A stretch of DNA of 64,000 nt from Methanothermococcus okinawensis IH1 (GTDB lineage Archaea; AGJL01; Methanococci; Methanococcales; Methanococcaceae): positions 1,031,495-1,095,494 of the forward strand of contig NC_015636.1 in assembly GCF_000179575.2 (NCBI RefSeq). The letters are read 5' to 3'. Below, one piece after another: positions 38,894 to 49,056 of this stretch; position 1 is the stretch's first letter; the number at the start of each line of letters is the position of its first letter. Position numbers and translations under genes: made by a program. The notes under the pieces were generated by a model. The model saw nothing but the letters and a program-made list of their open reading frames with translations, ran no database searches and was not told where the DNA came from.

Positions 38894-39379
38894 ATGACGG
38901 ATAATAGTAATAATGAGTATAATAAGGGACATATCAATGGAAATATTAATACAGAGGTATGTAACTCAGATAATTTAAAAAAAATAGATGAAATCCAATG
39001 TGAAGGAACTTTGGAGCAAAAATACAATATCATAAAGGACAACAGATACATAATGGAGGAAGTTATTGTCCCAATTTCAAATGCCTTAAAACTTCCAATG
39101 GAAGAGGTTATTGAAATATTTATAAAAAAGTATGATGGAACTGCACTGTATGAAACCCATGCCTTCGCTGAACAGGCAAGAATGGCATGTTTAGGAAGAA
39201 AAGTAGATATAGACTTAGGACTTTGCTGGATTTCTGATTTTTTTGATTTAATTTCAAGGGAAGACGCCGATTTAATAAGAAAAAAAGTGGTTGAAGATAC
39301 ACTGATGCACCATAAACCCTATAAGGAAGCATTGGAGATTGGTAGAAAATTGGTTATAGGCCTGTTAAAAGAAGAATAG
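38894..39379 (+). CDS. ehaM: energy-converting hydrogenase A subunit EhaM (DUF1959)
   Basis: 161 residues, soluble. After an Asn-rich, low-complexity head of about 40 residues, the DUF1959 domain begins at [19 protein letters not shown] and ends with [18 protein letters not shown]. It is all-helical with no cofactor motif. Known as EhaM in other methanogens; its role in the complex is not established. The start lies 4 bp after the ehaL stop with GGGGTGATA before it. Confidence 0.88.
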   Translation: MTDNSNNEYNKGHINGNINTEVCNSDNLKKIDEIQCEGTLEQKYNIIKDNRYIMEEVIVPISNALKLPMEEVIEIFIKKYDGTALYETHAFAEQARMACLGRKVDIDLGLCWISDFFDLISREDADLIRKKVVEDTLMHHKPYKEALEIGRKLVIGLLKEE

Positions 39380-39474
39380 TTAAAATAGGAGTTAAAATAG
39401 GCGTTAATTAATAATTATATAAATATTTAACAAGTATTTAATAATTATATATGGATAATGATTGGAGGAACATT

Positions 39475-39942
39475 ATGATAAAAGAATTTTTCAGAAAGAG
39501 GTCCATAAATGTTTGTATCGTAAATACAGGAGGGTGTAATGGATGTGATATCGAGCTCGTAGCTACCCTTGCTCCAAGGTATGATATTGAACAGTATGGA
39601 ATACATGTGCATAACAATCCAAGAGAAGCCGATATATTGGTTGTTACAGGACCTGTTACACTTCCTTGGAAAAATCGACTTAAAGAGATATATGAAAAAA
39701 CACCAGAACCAAAAATTGTTATAGCTGTTGGAGCATGTGCTTTAAGCTGTGGCATATTTAAAGAAGGTCATGTTTGCGGTCCAGTGGATAAGATTATCCC
39801 GGTTAATGCAAAAGTTCCTGGATGTCCTCCAAGACCTGCTGAGATAATTGAAGCAGTATTAAAAGTAGCACCAGATGCCATTGCAGCAAAAGAAAAACTT
39901 CTTAAAAAACAGGAAAAAGAAAAAGCAGTTAAATCAGCATAA
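39475..39942 (+). CDS. ehaN: energy-converting hydrogenase A small subunit EhaN
   Basis: 155 residues from the ATG at 39475, which follows GGAGG. It is the [NiFe] hydrogenase small subunit of group 4, holding only the proximal [4Fe-4S] cluster: GGCNGCDIE (about residues 20-28), [10 protein letters not shown] and GCPPRPAEI supply the cysteines. It carries electrons between the NiFe site in EhaO and the polyferredoxins. The tail of about 20 residues is rich in Lys and Glu. A GAGCTC site lies after the cysteine motif. Confidence 0.95.
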   Translation: MIKEFFRKRSINVCIVNTGGCNGCDIELVATLAPRYDIEQYGIHVHNNPREADILVVTGPVTLPWKNRLKEIYEKTPEPKIVIAVGACALSCGIFKEGHVCGPVDKIIPVNAKVPGCPPRPAEIIEAVLKVAPDAIAAKEKLLKKQEKEKAVKSA

Positions 39943-40063
39943 TATGTATAATTAATATGCATATGCTATGAGTATCAAATAATTAATGAATTACATGATG
40001 ATTTACTACTTAATATGATTAATAATATCTAAAATAAAATAAAAAATTGAAAATAGTGATATA

Positions 40064-41200
40064 ATGAATGTAGTGCCCATAGGACCCATAAATCCTGTGT
40101 TAAAAGAACCTGTACGAATAAAACTTGTGGTTGAAGGTGAAAGAGTTGTAGGCTCAGAGATAGAAATGGGTTATGTCCATAGAGGTATTGAAAAAATAAT
40201 GGAAGGAAAGCATTATTTAAAAGGCATATACCTTTCAGAGAGGGTATGCGGTATATGTTCATACATACATACTCAGACCTTTGCAGAATGTATTGAGTAT
40301 ATCTCAAATATAGAAGTTCCAGATAAGGCAAGATATTTAAGGGTAATTACAACAGAGTTGGAGAGAATACATAGCCATTTAATAGCAGCCGCAGTATATG
40401 ATATGTCTATTGAACATGAAACACTTGCAATGTGGTGTTTAAATGCAAGGGAACATGTGATGGATTTATTAGAAATGATATCAGGAAATAGGGTAAATAC
40501 GGGGTTTAATGTAATTGGTGGGGTTAGGTTGGATATTAATAAAGAGATAATAGATAAAATTTATAAAAAAGTAGATGAACTTGAAGAAGATGTAAAAAAC
40601 ATATTGGAAGTATTTAAAACTGGTCCTTTAATAAATCTAAGGGGTAAAGGTATTGGAGTTCTTGGGTATAAGGAAATAATGAAAACAAGAGCAGTAGGGC
40701 CAGTAGCTAGGGCATCGGCATTACCTGAAAGTGATTGGAGATTAAGGCACTCCACCTATAAAGAACTAAAATTCAAACCTGTCTGGGAAGATGGGGGAGA
40801 TAATTCCGCTAGGATGATGGTTAGACATGAGGAGGTTATGGCAAGTATAGGTCTTATAAGGAAAGCTTTGGAATTATATGAGGAGAGTTCAGGTGGCGTA
40901 AGAATAAAAGCCGATGTAAAAGGAGGTTATGGTGAGTGGAAAAATGAAGCTCATAGAGGTGAAGTTTATTATAAGATAGCCATTACAGATGGAGGATTGA
41001 TTAAAAGAATAATGATTAGAACTCCAACAGTTATGAATCTTGAAGCCTATAAATACATGCTAAAAACCTGTCCAACGGTTTCAGATGCAGTTACCACCTA
41101 TACTTCAATTGACCCATGTGTATCTTGCACTGAACGAACAATTGTATTAAAAGATAAAAAACGGGAAAAATTTCTCCTTATTCGTTTAAATAATGTTTAA
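40064..41200 (+). CDS. ehaO: energy-converting hydrogenase A large subunit EhaO
   Basis: 378 residues. The NiFe site is formed by the N-terminal RVCGIC (about residue 63) and the C-terminal DPCVSCTER (about residue 350), so all four cysteine ligands are kept. The protein is short for a large subunit, as usual in group 4. It splits H2 on the cytoplasmic side of the membrane. A tail of 18 residues follows the last cysteine pair, without the usual C-terminal cleavage peptide motif. The start follows a weak GTGAT site. Confidence 0.95.
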   Translation: MNVVPIGPINPVLKEPVRIKLVVEGERVVGSEIEMGYVHRGIEKIMEGKHYLKGIYLSERVCGICSYIHTQTFAECIEYISNIEVPDKARYLRVITTELERIHSHLIAAAVYDMSIEHETLAMWCLNAREHVMDLLEMISGNRVNTGFNVIGGVRLDINKEIIDKIYKKVDELEEDVKNILEVFKTGPLINLRGKGIGVLGYKEIMKTRAVGPVARASALPESDWRLRHSTYKELKFKPVWEDGGDNSARMMVRHEEVMASIGLIRKALELYEESSGGVRIKADVKGGYGEWKNEAHRGEVYYKIAITDGGLIKRIMIRTPTVMNLEAYKYMLKTCPTVSDAVTTYTSIDPCVSCTERTIVLKDKKREKFLLIRLNNV

Positions 41201-41311
41201 ACATTAAATAAAACTAAATAATAAATTAAAAAATAAATTAAAAACCAAATATACTGTGTAATTAAGAAAAATATCTAAAATATCTAAATAATAAAAATTG
41301 GGTGGGTATTT

Positions 41312-42592
41312 ATGTCATCATCGATATGGTATCTCTATGAATTTGTAAGAAAAAAATGGATTAAAAAGTTTTTAGACGCTAAAACAGAAGAAGAGATTGT
41401 TATAGCACCTAAACGATACCGAAAAGTTCCACCTACTGTGGTTTATCCTGAAAAATGTATAAGCTGTGGAGCCTGTAAAGGTTCATGTCCTTCATTTGCC
41501 ATTGAACTGGTTAATAATCCAAAATACAATAAAAAAATCCCCGAAATAGATGTAGGGAGTTGTATATCCTGTGGAAATTGTGTAGAATCATGTCCTACAA
41601 AAGTTTTAGAGATTGGAGTTTTAATGAAAGAAACAGAAGGTCTTCCTTGGAATGTTCCAAAATATACCAATTTGATAATTGATGAGGAGCTCTGTGTAAA
41701 TTGTAGTTCCTGTAAGTTGGTATGTCCTGTTGATGCAATTGATTATAATGGGGTATCTCATGTTATTGACAAAAATATATGTATCGGTTGTAATCGATGT
41801 ATTGATGCCTGCCCTGTAATTGATGCTATAAAAACCTATGACGAAAAGATATTAAAAGAAAAAATCGATAAAAGTCAATATTTAAAATTTGAAAGATTGC
41901 TAACACATGAGAATAAAGAATGTGTAAAAGATAATAATAAAAATTTAGATGCTAATTTAGCTATTAAAGAAGAAAACAGCAGTAATGGAGATAGTGTAGG
42001 CAATAATACAAATAATAACAGTAATGACAATAATAAAAATAATAAAATCTCAGAGATTCCAAGAATCGTAAAAAGTCTATGTATATCCTGTGGAAACTGT
42101 GTGGATGTGTGCCCCGGATATATTGATTTAAAAAACTACAATGTAGTGGAATGTATAAAATGCGGAGAATGTATTGAAGTATGTCCAACTAATGCCATGA
42201 GAATTGGAGAAATTCCAAGAATTCCAAAAATAAGGGATAAATGTTATATTATAGACGAAAATAAATGTATTGGATGTAGAATTTGTTATAAGGTCTGCAA
42301 TGTTGATAACGCCATATCAATATCAAGTGAAACACGATTACCATATATAAATCCAGAATACTGTGTAAGATGCGGTTTATGTTATAGGGAATGTCCTGTT
42401 GATGCAATAGGTTTAACAAAAACCGAAGAAGTTTTCGGAAGATACAAACTTAGAAAAATAAGAGATGAATTTGAGTCTATAATTAGGTCAGATTTAGAAG
42501 AATTCTCTAAGAACTATCTAATGTCAAAGAACGATATTTTGGAATTTGCAAAAGCTAAGGCTAATGAGGAATTGGTAAAACATAGAAAATAA
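41312..42592 (+). CDS. polyferredoxin with eight [4Fe-4S] motifs (eha operon)
   Basis: 426 residues. Eight CX2CX2CX3C(P) motifs are seen, from CISCGACKGSCP to CVRCGLCYRECP, enough for eight [4Fe-4S] clusters. The seventh ends in N in place of P (CIGCRICYKVCN). An Asn-rich spacer of about 35 residues lies between motifs four and five, so the protein could be two four-cluster halves joined by a linker. It is placed as an Eha polyferredoxin (EhaP or EhaQ type) that carries electrons to or from the hydrogenase. I leave the symbol open because the three ferredoxins here differ in motif count from the M. thermautotrophicus set. Confidence 0.88.
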   Translation: MSSSIWYLYEFVRKKWIKKFLDAKTEEEIVIAPKRYRKVPPTVVYPEKCISCGACKGSCPSFAIELVNNPKYNKKIPEIDVGSCISCGNCVESCPTKVLEIGVLMKETEGLPWNVPKYTNLIIDEELCVNCSSCKLVCPVDAIDYNGVSHVIDKNICIGCNRCIDACPVIDAIKTYDEKILKEKIDKSQYLKFERLLTHENKECVKDNNKNLDANLAIKEENSSNGDSVGNNTNNNSNDNNKNNKISEIPRIVKSLCISCGNCVDVCPGYIDLKNYNVVECIKCGECIEVCPTNAMRIGEIPRIPKIRDKCYIIDENKCIGCRICYKVCNVDNAISISSETRLPYINPEYCVRCGLCYRECPVDAIGLTKTEEVFGRYKLRKIRDEFESIIRSDLEEFSKNYLMSKNDILEFAKAKANEELVKHRK

Positions 42593-42637
42593 TGTGGAAG
42601 ATAGATACATATGAGAAAAATGTAAAAAAGTAAAAAA

Positions 42638-43156
42638 ATGATTGATATGTCATCGAAAGTTATACCTGCCAAGGAAGTAGTATCCAGACATTTTAGGGGT
42701 TTAGATGTTGAATTAAGCATAGATGACAAAATCGTTAGAAAGCGGATTGATATTGACTGTAAAAAATGCTTATCCTGTAATAAATGTGTTAATGCATGTC
42801 CAATTGGGATTATTGAGTCAGATACCCCCCTTCCGCCAAAAATAAAGCGTAAAAAGTGCATCTATTGCTCAACCTGTGTAAATGTCTGTCCAGTAAATGC
42901 CATAGAAATTACCCATATTGTAGCTAAAATATTCAAAGGTAAAATTATTATTGAAAATTGGGCTAAAAATGAAAAACTAATATACGATAATCTAAAATGT
43001 GTTTCATGTCTCGTATGTATGAAAAACTGCCCATTTTATGCCATATCTAAATCAAAAGAAGGTCTTAAATTTGATATGGAAAAATGCCGATTATGCGGAC
43101 ATTGTGGAAGCCTTTGCCCAGTGGATGCCATAGATTTTGAAGGAGCTCCTAAGTAA
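42638..43156 (+). CDS. ferredoxin with four [4Fe-4S] motifs (eha operon)
   Basis: 172 residues. Four motifs: CLSCNKCVNACP, CIYCSTCVNVCP, CVSCLVCMKNCP and CRLCGHCGSLCP. The N-terminus is DMSSKVIPAKEVVSRHFRGLDVELSI, an extra domain seen in Eha and Ehb ferredoxins. The start (42638) lacks a good ribosome binding site, so the second ATG three codons on is also possible. The gene is between the eight-cluster and six-cluster ferredoxins and is thus part of the electron path of the complex. Confidence 0.85.
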   Translation: MIDMSSKVIPAKEVVSRHFRGLDVELSIDDKIVRKRIDIDCKKCLSCNKCVNACPIGIIESDTPLPPKIKRKKCIYCSTCVNVCPVNAIEITHIVAKIFKGKIIIENWAKNEKLIYDNLKCVSCLVCMKNCPFYAISKSKEGLKFDMEKCRLCGHCGSLCPVDAIDFEGAPK

Positions 43157-43180
43157 TTTAAAATTTAAATGGTGGTTTTA

Positions 43181-43951
43181 ATGATAACCATAAAAAAACC
43201 TGTTAAAAAGGTAATATCAAATATTTCGGATGATTTAGGTTTTGATAAGGAAGAAATCCGTAAAATAGTTAAAGAAACACCGAATATCTCTGAAAGGTAT
43301 ATATATGTATTTCCAAAAAGATGCATAAGATGTGGATTGTGTTATGAGGAATGTCCTGTTGATGCAATAACAAAGCCCAGTATAAGAAAACCTGCTGAAA
43401 TAATACCTGAAAAATGTGTAAAATGTGAAATATGTGCTAAAACCTGTCCTGTTAATGCAATTGAGGTTTTAGAGGGAAAAGTATATTTGGAAAATGAGGG
43501 GGTAATATATAAACTAAAAGAAACCGAAATTCAGCATAGGACTGTTAGACTAGTAAAATACGATATAGATTTGGAAAATTGCATAAAATGCGGAGTTTGT
43601 CAAAGATACTGCCCAACTAATGCAATCCATGTTGTTAGAAGAAAAAGTTTCGATGTGAATTTGGACTTATGCGTAGGATGTAAAGCCTGCGAAAATGTTT
43701 GTCCAAAAAAAGTAATAAAAGTCCAAAATGAACTCGGAGAAATTCCATTTAATAAGGATATAACAGTAGATAACGATACCTGTATAAAATGTCTCTCCTG
43801 TGTTGATGAATGTCCTGTTAATGCAATAAAAGAGATTAAAGAAGGGGTGGAAATAAATAAGTCGTCATGTATATTCTGTGGAAGATGTGAAAAAGTCTGT
43901 CCTGTGCATGCCATTGAAATTAAAAAATTAAATAATAAAAATAAAGAATAA
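43181..43951 (+). CDS. polyferredoxin with six [4Fe-4S] motifs (eha operon)
   Basis: 256 residues from the ATG at 43181 (GGTGGTTTTA before it); the ATG at 43169 lies within that site. Six motifs: CIRCGLCYEECP, CVKCEICAKTCP, CIKCGVCQRYCP, CVGCKACENVCP, CIKCLSCVDECP and CIFCGRCEKVCP. This matches the six-cluster Eha polyferredoxin class. The start overlaps no other gene, and the 24-bp gap to the previous ferredoxin points to one transcript. Confidence 0.87.
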   Translation: MITIKKPVKKVISNISDDLGFDKEEIRKIVKETPNISERYIYVFPKRCIRCGLCYEECPVDAITKPSIRKPAEIIPEKCVKCEICAKTCPVNAIEVLEGKVYLENEGVIYKLKETEIQHRTVRLVKYDIDLENCIKCGVCQRYCPTNAIHVVRRKSFDVNLDLCVGCKACENVCPKKVIKVQNELGEIPFNKDITVDNDTCIKCLSCVDECPVNAIKEIKEGVEINKSSCIFCGRCEKVCPVHAIEIKKLNNKNKE

Positions 43952-44036
43952 TACAAAATAAAAATAAGAAGAATAATAAGCAATAAAAAAATAAAAAATA
44001 ATTAGTAGAATAAATCTAAAAATAGGGTAGGTTATT

Positions 44037-44666
44037 ATGAGAGTGAAGGATTTAATGGACACTAAATTTTTAAAAATATATCCAGATTACACTGCTAAAA
44101 AAACCATAGAGCTCATGTATAAAAAAAAGAGATATAGCACCGCAGTTCTTGATGAAGAGGATAAATTAGTTGGATGGGTTATGTCGATAGATTTGGCTTT
44201 AATTGATGATAAATCTAAAAAGATAAAGGAAATAATGCATCCCCTTAATGAAATAATTATATTGCATGAAAATGACCCTGCAAGAGATGCCGTTATAAAA
44301 ATTGTAGAGCATAAGGTAACGAGCATACCAGTTTTAAATAATGAAGGAAAAGTTGTGGGAATGGTTAGAAACTGCGATATAACAAAAACACTTGCTAAGT
44401 TATACGACATTCCTGTTTATAATTTATTCAAAATTTTTGAAAGGGAGTTAAAAGGTATAACATGGGATGAGCTCATGGAGGCAGCGGCGGTTGTAACAAA
44501 ACATACAACCGGTGAAGATATATCCGCCAAGGAATACGAAAAAAGGATAGAAAACACAACATTTGGTCAGGCATTATGGGCTTGTGGAGGTTTGGAGAAA
44601 TTCTTTGCAGGATTAATAAAAATTGGAGAAATTGCCATTGCCAGAAGAGTAGCTAAGGTAAGATAA
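44037..44666 (+). CDS. CBS-pair protein at the end of the eha cluster
   Basis: 209 residues. Two CBS domains fill about residues 1-125 (MRVKDLMDTKFLKIYP ... GWVMSIDLALI, then VTSIPVLNNEGKVVGMVRN). The C-terminal 75 residues are another domain (WDELMEAAAVVTKHTTGEDIS) that I do not recognise. CBS pairs bind adenine nucleotides and act as energy sensors. As the last same-strand gene after the ferredoxins it may tie hydrogenase function to energy state; this is inference from place. Confidence 0.8.
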   Translation: MRVKDLMDTKFLKIYPDYTAKKTIELMYKKKRYSTAVLDEEDKLVGWVMSIDLALIDDKSKKIKEIMHPLNEIIILHENDPARDAVIKIVEHKVTSIPVLNNEGKVVGMVRNCDITKTLAKLYDIPVYNLFKIFERELKGITWDELMEAAAVVTKHTTGEDISAKEYEKRIENTTFGQALWACGGLEKFFAGLIKIGEIAIARRVAKVR

Positions 44667-44738
44667 AAATATAAAATATAATAAAATAAAAATAAATTAA
44701 AATAATAAATCATATTACTTAAATATTAATATATTAAA

Positions 44739-45191
44739 TTATTGTAATTCTTTATTACACCATCTTTTAACTATTTCTTTAATAATATCGTAGGAACTAT
44801 GGAACGGACATTTTGTATAATTTTTGACCTTTATAACTTCTGTTTTTAAATTATGTTTTTTCAACTCATCCTTTAACTCCTGAATTTTAAATGTGGTCTG
44901 GTCAGGACCTAATACAATATAATCAGGTTTTATTTTTAATATTGGTTCCAATTTATCGGTTAAACTTCCGAGTATTGCTTTATCAACTGGTTTAATTGCT
45001 TCAACCATCATTCTCCTTTGTTCTTCTGGAATTACTGGTTTTCTACCTTTTATTTTTTTTACAGTTTCATCCCGTGCTATGATAACAATTAATTCATCCC
45101 CTAAACTTTTCGCATAACTTAGAGTATGATAATGTCCAGGATGCAATAAATCAAAAGTTCCAGCCGTCACTACTATTTTTTTCTTCATCAT
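44739..45191 (-). CDS. ribL: archaeal FAD synthase RibL
   Basis: 150 residues of the cytidylyltransferase fold: the [12 protein letters not shown] nucleotide motif at about residues 12-23, then [19 protein letters not shown] and LGPDQT. RibL adenylylates FMN to FAD in methanogens. The C-terminal cysteines (in TKCPFH and RWCNKE) are typical of the group and explain the redox sensitivity reported for the M. jannaschii enzyme. The DUF447 gene, probably an FMN-binding protein, starts divergently 207 bp away. Confidence 0.92.
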   Translation of the reverse strand: MMKKKIVVTAGTFDLLHPGHYHTLSYAKSLGDELIVIIARDETVKKIKGRKPVIPEEQRRMMVEAIKPVDKAILGSLTDKLEPILKIKPDYIVLGPDQTTFKIQELKDELKKHNLKTEVIKVKNYTKCPFHSSYDIIKEIVKRWCNKELQ

Positions 45192-45398
45192 ACATCATCT
45201 TTTTAATTTATTAAGTATTAAAAATAATTAATCATTAAGCGGATATAAGGCACATATAATAATTATATTACATTAAATATATAATATTAAAATTAATAGA
45301 TTAACCTAAAAAATATTTTTTAATGTTTTTATTTATATATTATATATTATAAGAATAGAATAGGAGGATTTAAATTTTAATAATAAATAAGTGATTTT

Positions 45399-45974
45399 AT
45401 GAAATGTGAAGTGGTAATTACATCCAAAAATAATAAAGATAATAGTAACAACCGAGCTCCTATTGGAATATTTATAAAAGGAAATAAGGAAATTGTAATG
45501 CACCTATACGAAGGTTCTCACACCTATAACAATTTAAAAGATGAGGATTATTTTATAATAAATATATGCTCCCCCTATTTAATAGCCAAATCAGTCCTTG
45601 ACGATAACGGAAATTACGGATATTTAGAGTATAACAACTGTTCAATACCGTATTTAAAGGAATCCTATAAAATATATCTGGCAAAAATAACCAATAGAAA
45701 AATCATAGAATCAAAAAATGAGTATGGGAGCTCTAAGATTATGATTGTTAGGAGCTCTGTTGTATTGGATAAGGATATAAATATTCTACCTATTAAGCCA
45801 TATAACAGAGCAGAAGGTCTTATTGTGGAAATGGCAATACTATATTCACGATTAAATATTGTAAATGATGAGAAAAGAAAAAATATAAAAGATGAGATGG
45901 AACATTATTTTAAGACCATTAAAAAGGTAGGAACTAAAAGATATATTGAGTTAGGAAAGAAATTTTTAGAATAA
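45399..45974 (+). CDS. DUF447 family protein, probable flavin-binding split barrel
   Basis: 191 residues. The N-terminal CEVVITSKNNKDNSNNRAPIG, with an Asn-rich insert, leads into the barrel with EGSHTYNNLKDEDYFIINI and later KPYNRAEGLIVEMAILYSRL. Structures of DUF447 members show an FMN-binding split-barrel fold. Function is not known. Its nearness to ribL (FAD synthase), on the opposite strand across a shared promoter region, suggests a link to flavin metabolism. Confidence 0.78.
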   Translation: MKCEVVITSKNNKDNSNNRAPIGIFIKGNKEIVMHLYEGSHTYNNLKDEDYFIINICSPYLIAKSVLDDNGNYGYLEYNNCSIPYLKESYKIYLAKITNRKIIESKNEYGSSKIMIVRSSVVLDKDINILPIKPYNRAEGLIVEMAILYSRLNIVNDEKRKNIKDEMEHYFKTIKKVGTKRYIELGKKFLE

Positions 45975-46001
45975 TGTTAGTATATAGTTATTATATACAT
46001 A

Positions 46002-46571
46002 TTATTCTTCTTTATTTAATCCGCAAACTCTACAAAAATTTTTCAATATTTCAGAGCCATATTCTGTATGGGATACCTCAGGATGAAACTGCACACCATA
46101 TATTGGTTTTTCCTTATGTTTTATAGATTCTATATCACATATATCGGAATATGCAAGAATTTCGAAACATTCTGGGACTTTTTTAACCTCATCTTTATGA
46201 GAAGCCCATGCTGTGAATTCCTTTGGTATGTTTTTAAATAAATCGTTCTCATTTTTAACATATATTTTTGTGTGAGCGTATTCTTCTGATTCTGCCCTTC
46301 CAACTTCCCCACCATAAGCCCGAGCTATTAACTGATGACCTAAACATATACCCAATATAGGTAGTTTTGAATTTAAAGCAATATCTATACAGTTAGAAGC
46401 TTTTTCAATGTCTGGACCTCCACTTAATATTATGCCTTTTATTTTCTCATTCTCTTCAATTTCACTTAATGGTGTGTCATTTGGAATTATTTTTGAATCT
46501 ACATCTAAATATCTTAAACTTCTATGTATTCTATGGACATATTGACCGCCATTGTTTAATATTACAATCAC
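46002..46571 (-). CDS. guaAA: GMP synthase glutaminase subunit
   Basis: 189 residues. A class I glutamine amidotransferase: catalytic cysteine in LGICLGHQLIA (about residue 76), and the His-Glu pair in GVQFHPEVSHTEYG. It supplies ammonia to GuaAB in XMP to GMP conversion. The start is GTG after GGTGATTTT. No gene for the ATP pyrophosphatase subunit is nearby. An N-terminal NNGGQYVHRIHRSLRYL distinguishes it from the PabA/TrpG type at 62.5-63.1 kb. Confidence 0.95.
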   Translation of the reverse strand: MIVILNNGGQYVHRIHRSLRYLDVDSKIIPNDTPLSEIEENEKIKGIILSGGPDIEKASNCIDIALNSKLPILGICLGHQLIARAYGGEVGRAESEEYAHTKIYVKNENDLFKNIPKEFTAWASHKDEVKKVPECFEILAYSDICDIESIKHKEKPIYGVQFHPEVSHTEYGSEILKNFCRVCGLNKEE

Positions 46572-46621
46572 AAAATCACCATTTTATTACACTTATAATA
46601 ACATTTTATTTTATTTATTTT

Positions 46622-47557
46622 TTATCTTTTGGTTGTGATTTTTGCTCCATTTTCAGTAATTAAAACGGTATGTTCGGTTTGACTTACCATGCCGTGGTTT
46701 TTCTCAATTAATGTTGAATAGCCATAGAGACAACCTGAGCTCATTAAAGTTCTCAGGGCAATTTTATATTTTGAATCCTCAGTTGCAAGCCATCGCCCTG
46801 CAAATGGGAGGTAGGGGTATTTTTTCTCGATAATCTTTAATATCTTCCTTGCAGATGGCAATCTAACAGGTCTTGATTTTATATATTTAAATATATATTT
46901 CTCATTTCCATCCATAACCTCTCCATATCCATCTGTGGCAAAAGGTTCTATCGCTACAATATCCCCTACATCGATATAATCCTTTGATTTTTCTTTTACA
47001 TTAGGAATGCTTATGCCTGAATGAAGGACATATTGTTCCATAACATGTCCAGATAAATTTGACACTGGTTTATATCCATAACTTTCGATTACTTCCTGTA
47101 TAATTGCCCCCATATCTCCAATATTCATCGGTGGCACAATTTCTTTAATTACGGTATATAGTGCATCTTCCGATGCTTTTTTTAAATCGTTGTATGAACA
47201 GGATAAATCAATGGTTCTTGCTCCATCTGCTATATATCCATCAACATGAACTCCTATATCCAATTTTACAACATCATTTTCAGAGAATGTCTTTTCATCC
47301 TTATAAACGGGTGTGTAGTGAGCTGCAATATCATTTATAGAAATATTGCAAGGAAATGCAACTTCTCCTCCGAGCTCACGGGTTCTGTTTTCAACATATT
47401 CTGCCACATCGTAAAGTTTAGCACCCGGTTTTATAAGTTTTTCTGCTTCTTCTATTACCTCGGCATGAATTTCTCCAGCTTTCATTAGTTTTTTAACCAT
47501 TTCACTTTCTTCATTTAGACTATCTTCATCCGCATTATTATTGATATTTTTATCCAT
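46622..47557 (-). CDS. map: methionine aminopeptidase, type II
   Basis: 311 residues. It removes the first methionine from new proteins. The metal-binding residues of the family are seen in KLDIGVHVDGYIADGARTID (two aspartates), the later GHVMEQYVLHSG histidine, the glutamate in AIEPFATDGYG and the final glutamate in SQTEHTVLITE. The helical insert of the type II enzymes is present. An acidic and Asn-rich extension of about 20 residues precedes the conserved MKAGEIHAEVIEE. It starts about 50 bp upstream of guaAA in the same direction. Confidence 0.95.
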   Translation of the reverse strand: MDKNINNNADEDSLNEESEMVKKLMKAGEIHAEVIEEAEKLIKPGAKLYDVAEYVENRTRELGGEVAFPCNISINDIAAHYTPVYKDEKTFSENDVVKLDIGVHVDGYIADGARTIDLSCSYNDLKKASEDALYTVIKEIVPPMNIGDMGAIIQEVIESYGYKPVSNLSGHVMEQYVLHSGISIPNVKEKSKDYIDVGDIVAIEPFATDGYGEVMDGNEKYIFKYIKSRPVRLPSARKILKIIEKKYPYLPFAGRWLATEDSKYKIALRTLMSSGCLYGYSTLIEKNHGMVSQTEHTVLITENGAKITTKR

Positions 47558-47715
47558 TGTAATCCCTTCTATTTTTTATTAGTTTTTTATTAATTATGAA
47601 TATTTTTATATTTTTTTATTTCTTTATTTTTTATATATTTCTTTTAATTGTTAATTATTTTTATTTTTTTATTATTTAATTTTTAAAGTTATTTTATTAT
47701 TAATTAATTACTATA

Positions 47716-48816
47716 TCATGTTCTTTTGATTACAATAGTAAGAATATCCTCATCCTCCAATACATGATTAAGTCCTACCCTTTGACCAGGATGTTTTGCA
47801 GATTTTCCCCATACCAAAGCGTATCTAAAATTCTTTACAAAATCCCTGTGAAGCTTATTACATACATCTTCAACGGTAGAATTTCTTAAAATGATTAATG
47901 GTTCGTCAAGGTCTGGTTTTTTCCCCTGCGGTTTTAAATAAACTTTCATAAATCCAAGACTGTTGAAAATTTTCTCTTTCAATTCTTCAATATTTATATT
48001 TTTATAACCTGATACAAGTATATGAGCTCTGTCTTTTAAAACCTCCTCAATCTTTTGAATATGTTCTTTCTCAGCTAAGTCTATTTTATTCACAACTACA
48101 AGGGATGGTATATATACCCTATTTGCACTAATCACATCGATAAATTGGTCTGTTGTAATATCTTCCCTTATTACAATATCTGCGTTATGTATTCTATGCT
48201 CGTGTAGAATTGCGATAATGGTTTCTTCATCTATTTTTGTTAAAGGAAGGGTGGTATTTATGTGTATTCCCCCTCTATCCTTTTTTACAATCTTAACATC
48301 TGGTGGTCTTTGGTCTAATCTTATACCCACATTGTAGAGCTCCCTCTCGATAACTGGGATGTGTTCAGGTGAAAACACATCTACAACAAGCATCACCAAA
48401 TCCACATTTCTAATGGCTGCCAATACCTCACTACCTCTACCTTTTCCAAATGCTGCACCGCTAATAATTCCCGGAGCATCCAATACCTGTATCTTTGCCC
48501 CTCTATATTCTAAGATTCCAGGTATTATCGTTAATGTTGTAAAAGCATAAGCTCCAACTTCTGAATTGGCATTTGTAAGTTTATTTAATAATGTGGATTT
48601 ACCTACTGATGGAAACCCTACAAAAGCTACTGTGGCGTCCCCTGTTTTTTTAACTGCATAAGAATATCCTGTTCCCGTGCTTTTTGGTTTGTTTTGTAAG
48701 TCCCTTAATTTTGCAATTTTAGCTTTTAATATACCTATATGTTTTTGAGTGGCCTTATTATACTGCGTATTTTTTATTTCATCTTCTAATCTCTTAATTT
48801 CTTCCTGAATCCCCAT
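47716..48816 (-). CDS. drg: DRG-family GTP-binding protein
   Basis: 366 residues. A translation-associated GTPase of the Obg/DRG group: the helical N-terminus MGIQEEIKRLEDEIK, then G1 GFPSVGKST, G3 DAPGII, G4 NKID and an S5-like insert with HEHRIHNADIVI. A C-terminal TGS domain begins around IKVYLKP-type sequence and ends in LEDEDILTIV. It likely acts in ribosome function or stalled translation. The start follows GGTGAAATT. The map gene is 159 bp downstream on the same strand. Confidence 0.96.
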   Translation of the reverse strand: MGIQEEIKRLEDEIKNTQYNKATQKHIGILKAKIAKLRDLQNKPKSTGTGYSYAVKKTGDATVAFVGFPSVGKSTLLNKLTNANSEVGAYAFTTLTIIPGILEYRGAKIQVLDAPGIISGAAFGKGRGSEVLAAIRNVDLVMLVVDVFSPEHIPVIERELYNVGIRLDQRPPDVKIVKKDRGGIHINTTLPLTKIDEETIIAILHEHRIHNADIVIREDITTDQFIDVISANRVYIPSLVVVNKIDLAEKEHIQKIEEVLKDRAHILVSGYKNINIEELKEKIFNSLGFMKVYLKPQGKKPDLDEPLIILRNSTVEDVCNKLHRDFVKNFRYALVWGKSAKHPGQRVGLNHVLEDEDILTIVIKRT

Positions 48817-49056
48817 AATTTCACCAGATTAAAATAAGTTTTAATTTTATAAATTTTAAATTTCAAAATTTTAAATTATTTTAATTATTGCATATTATTA
48901 CTTTTAAATTATATTTTAGATTACTTTTAGGTCATTTTTAAATTATTTTTAAATTTCATTATGATTATGTTGAAAATATAAAATCTCTGTGATAATCAAT
49001 ATCAATTAAGAAGAAGGTCAAAAATGTTTAAATTTAAATAAAAAAGAAAAATAATA

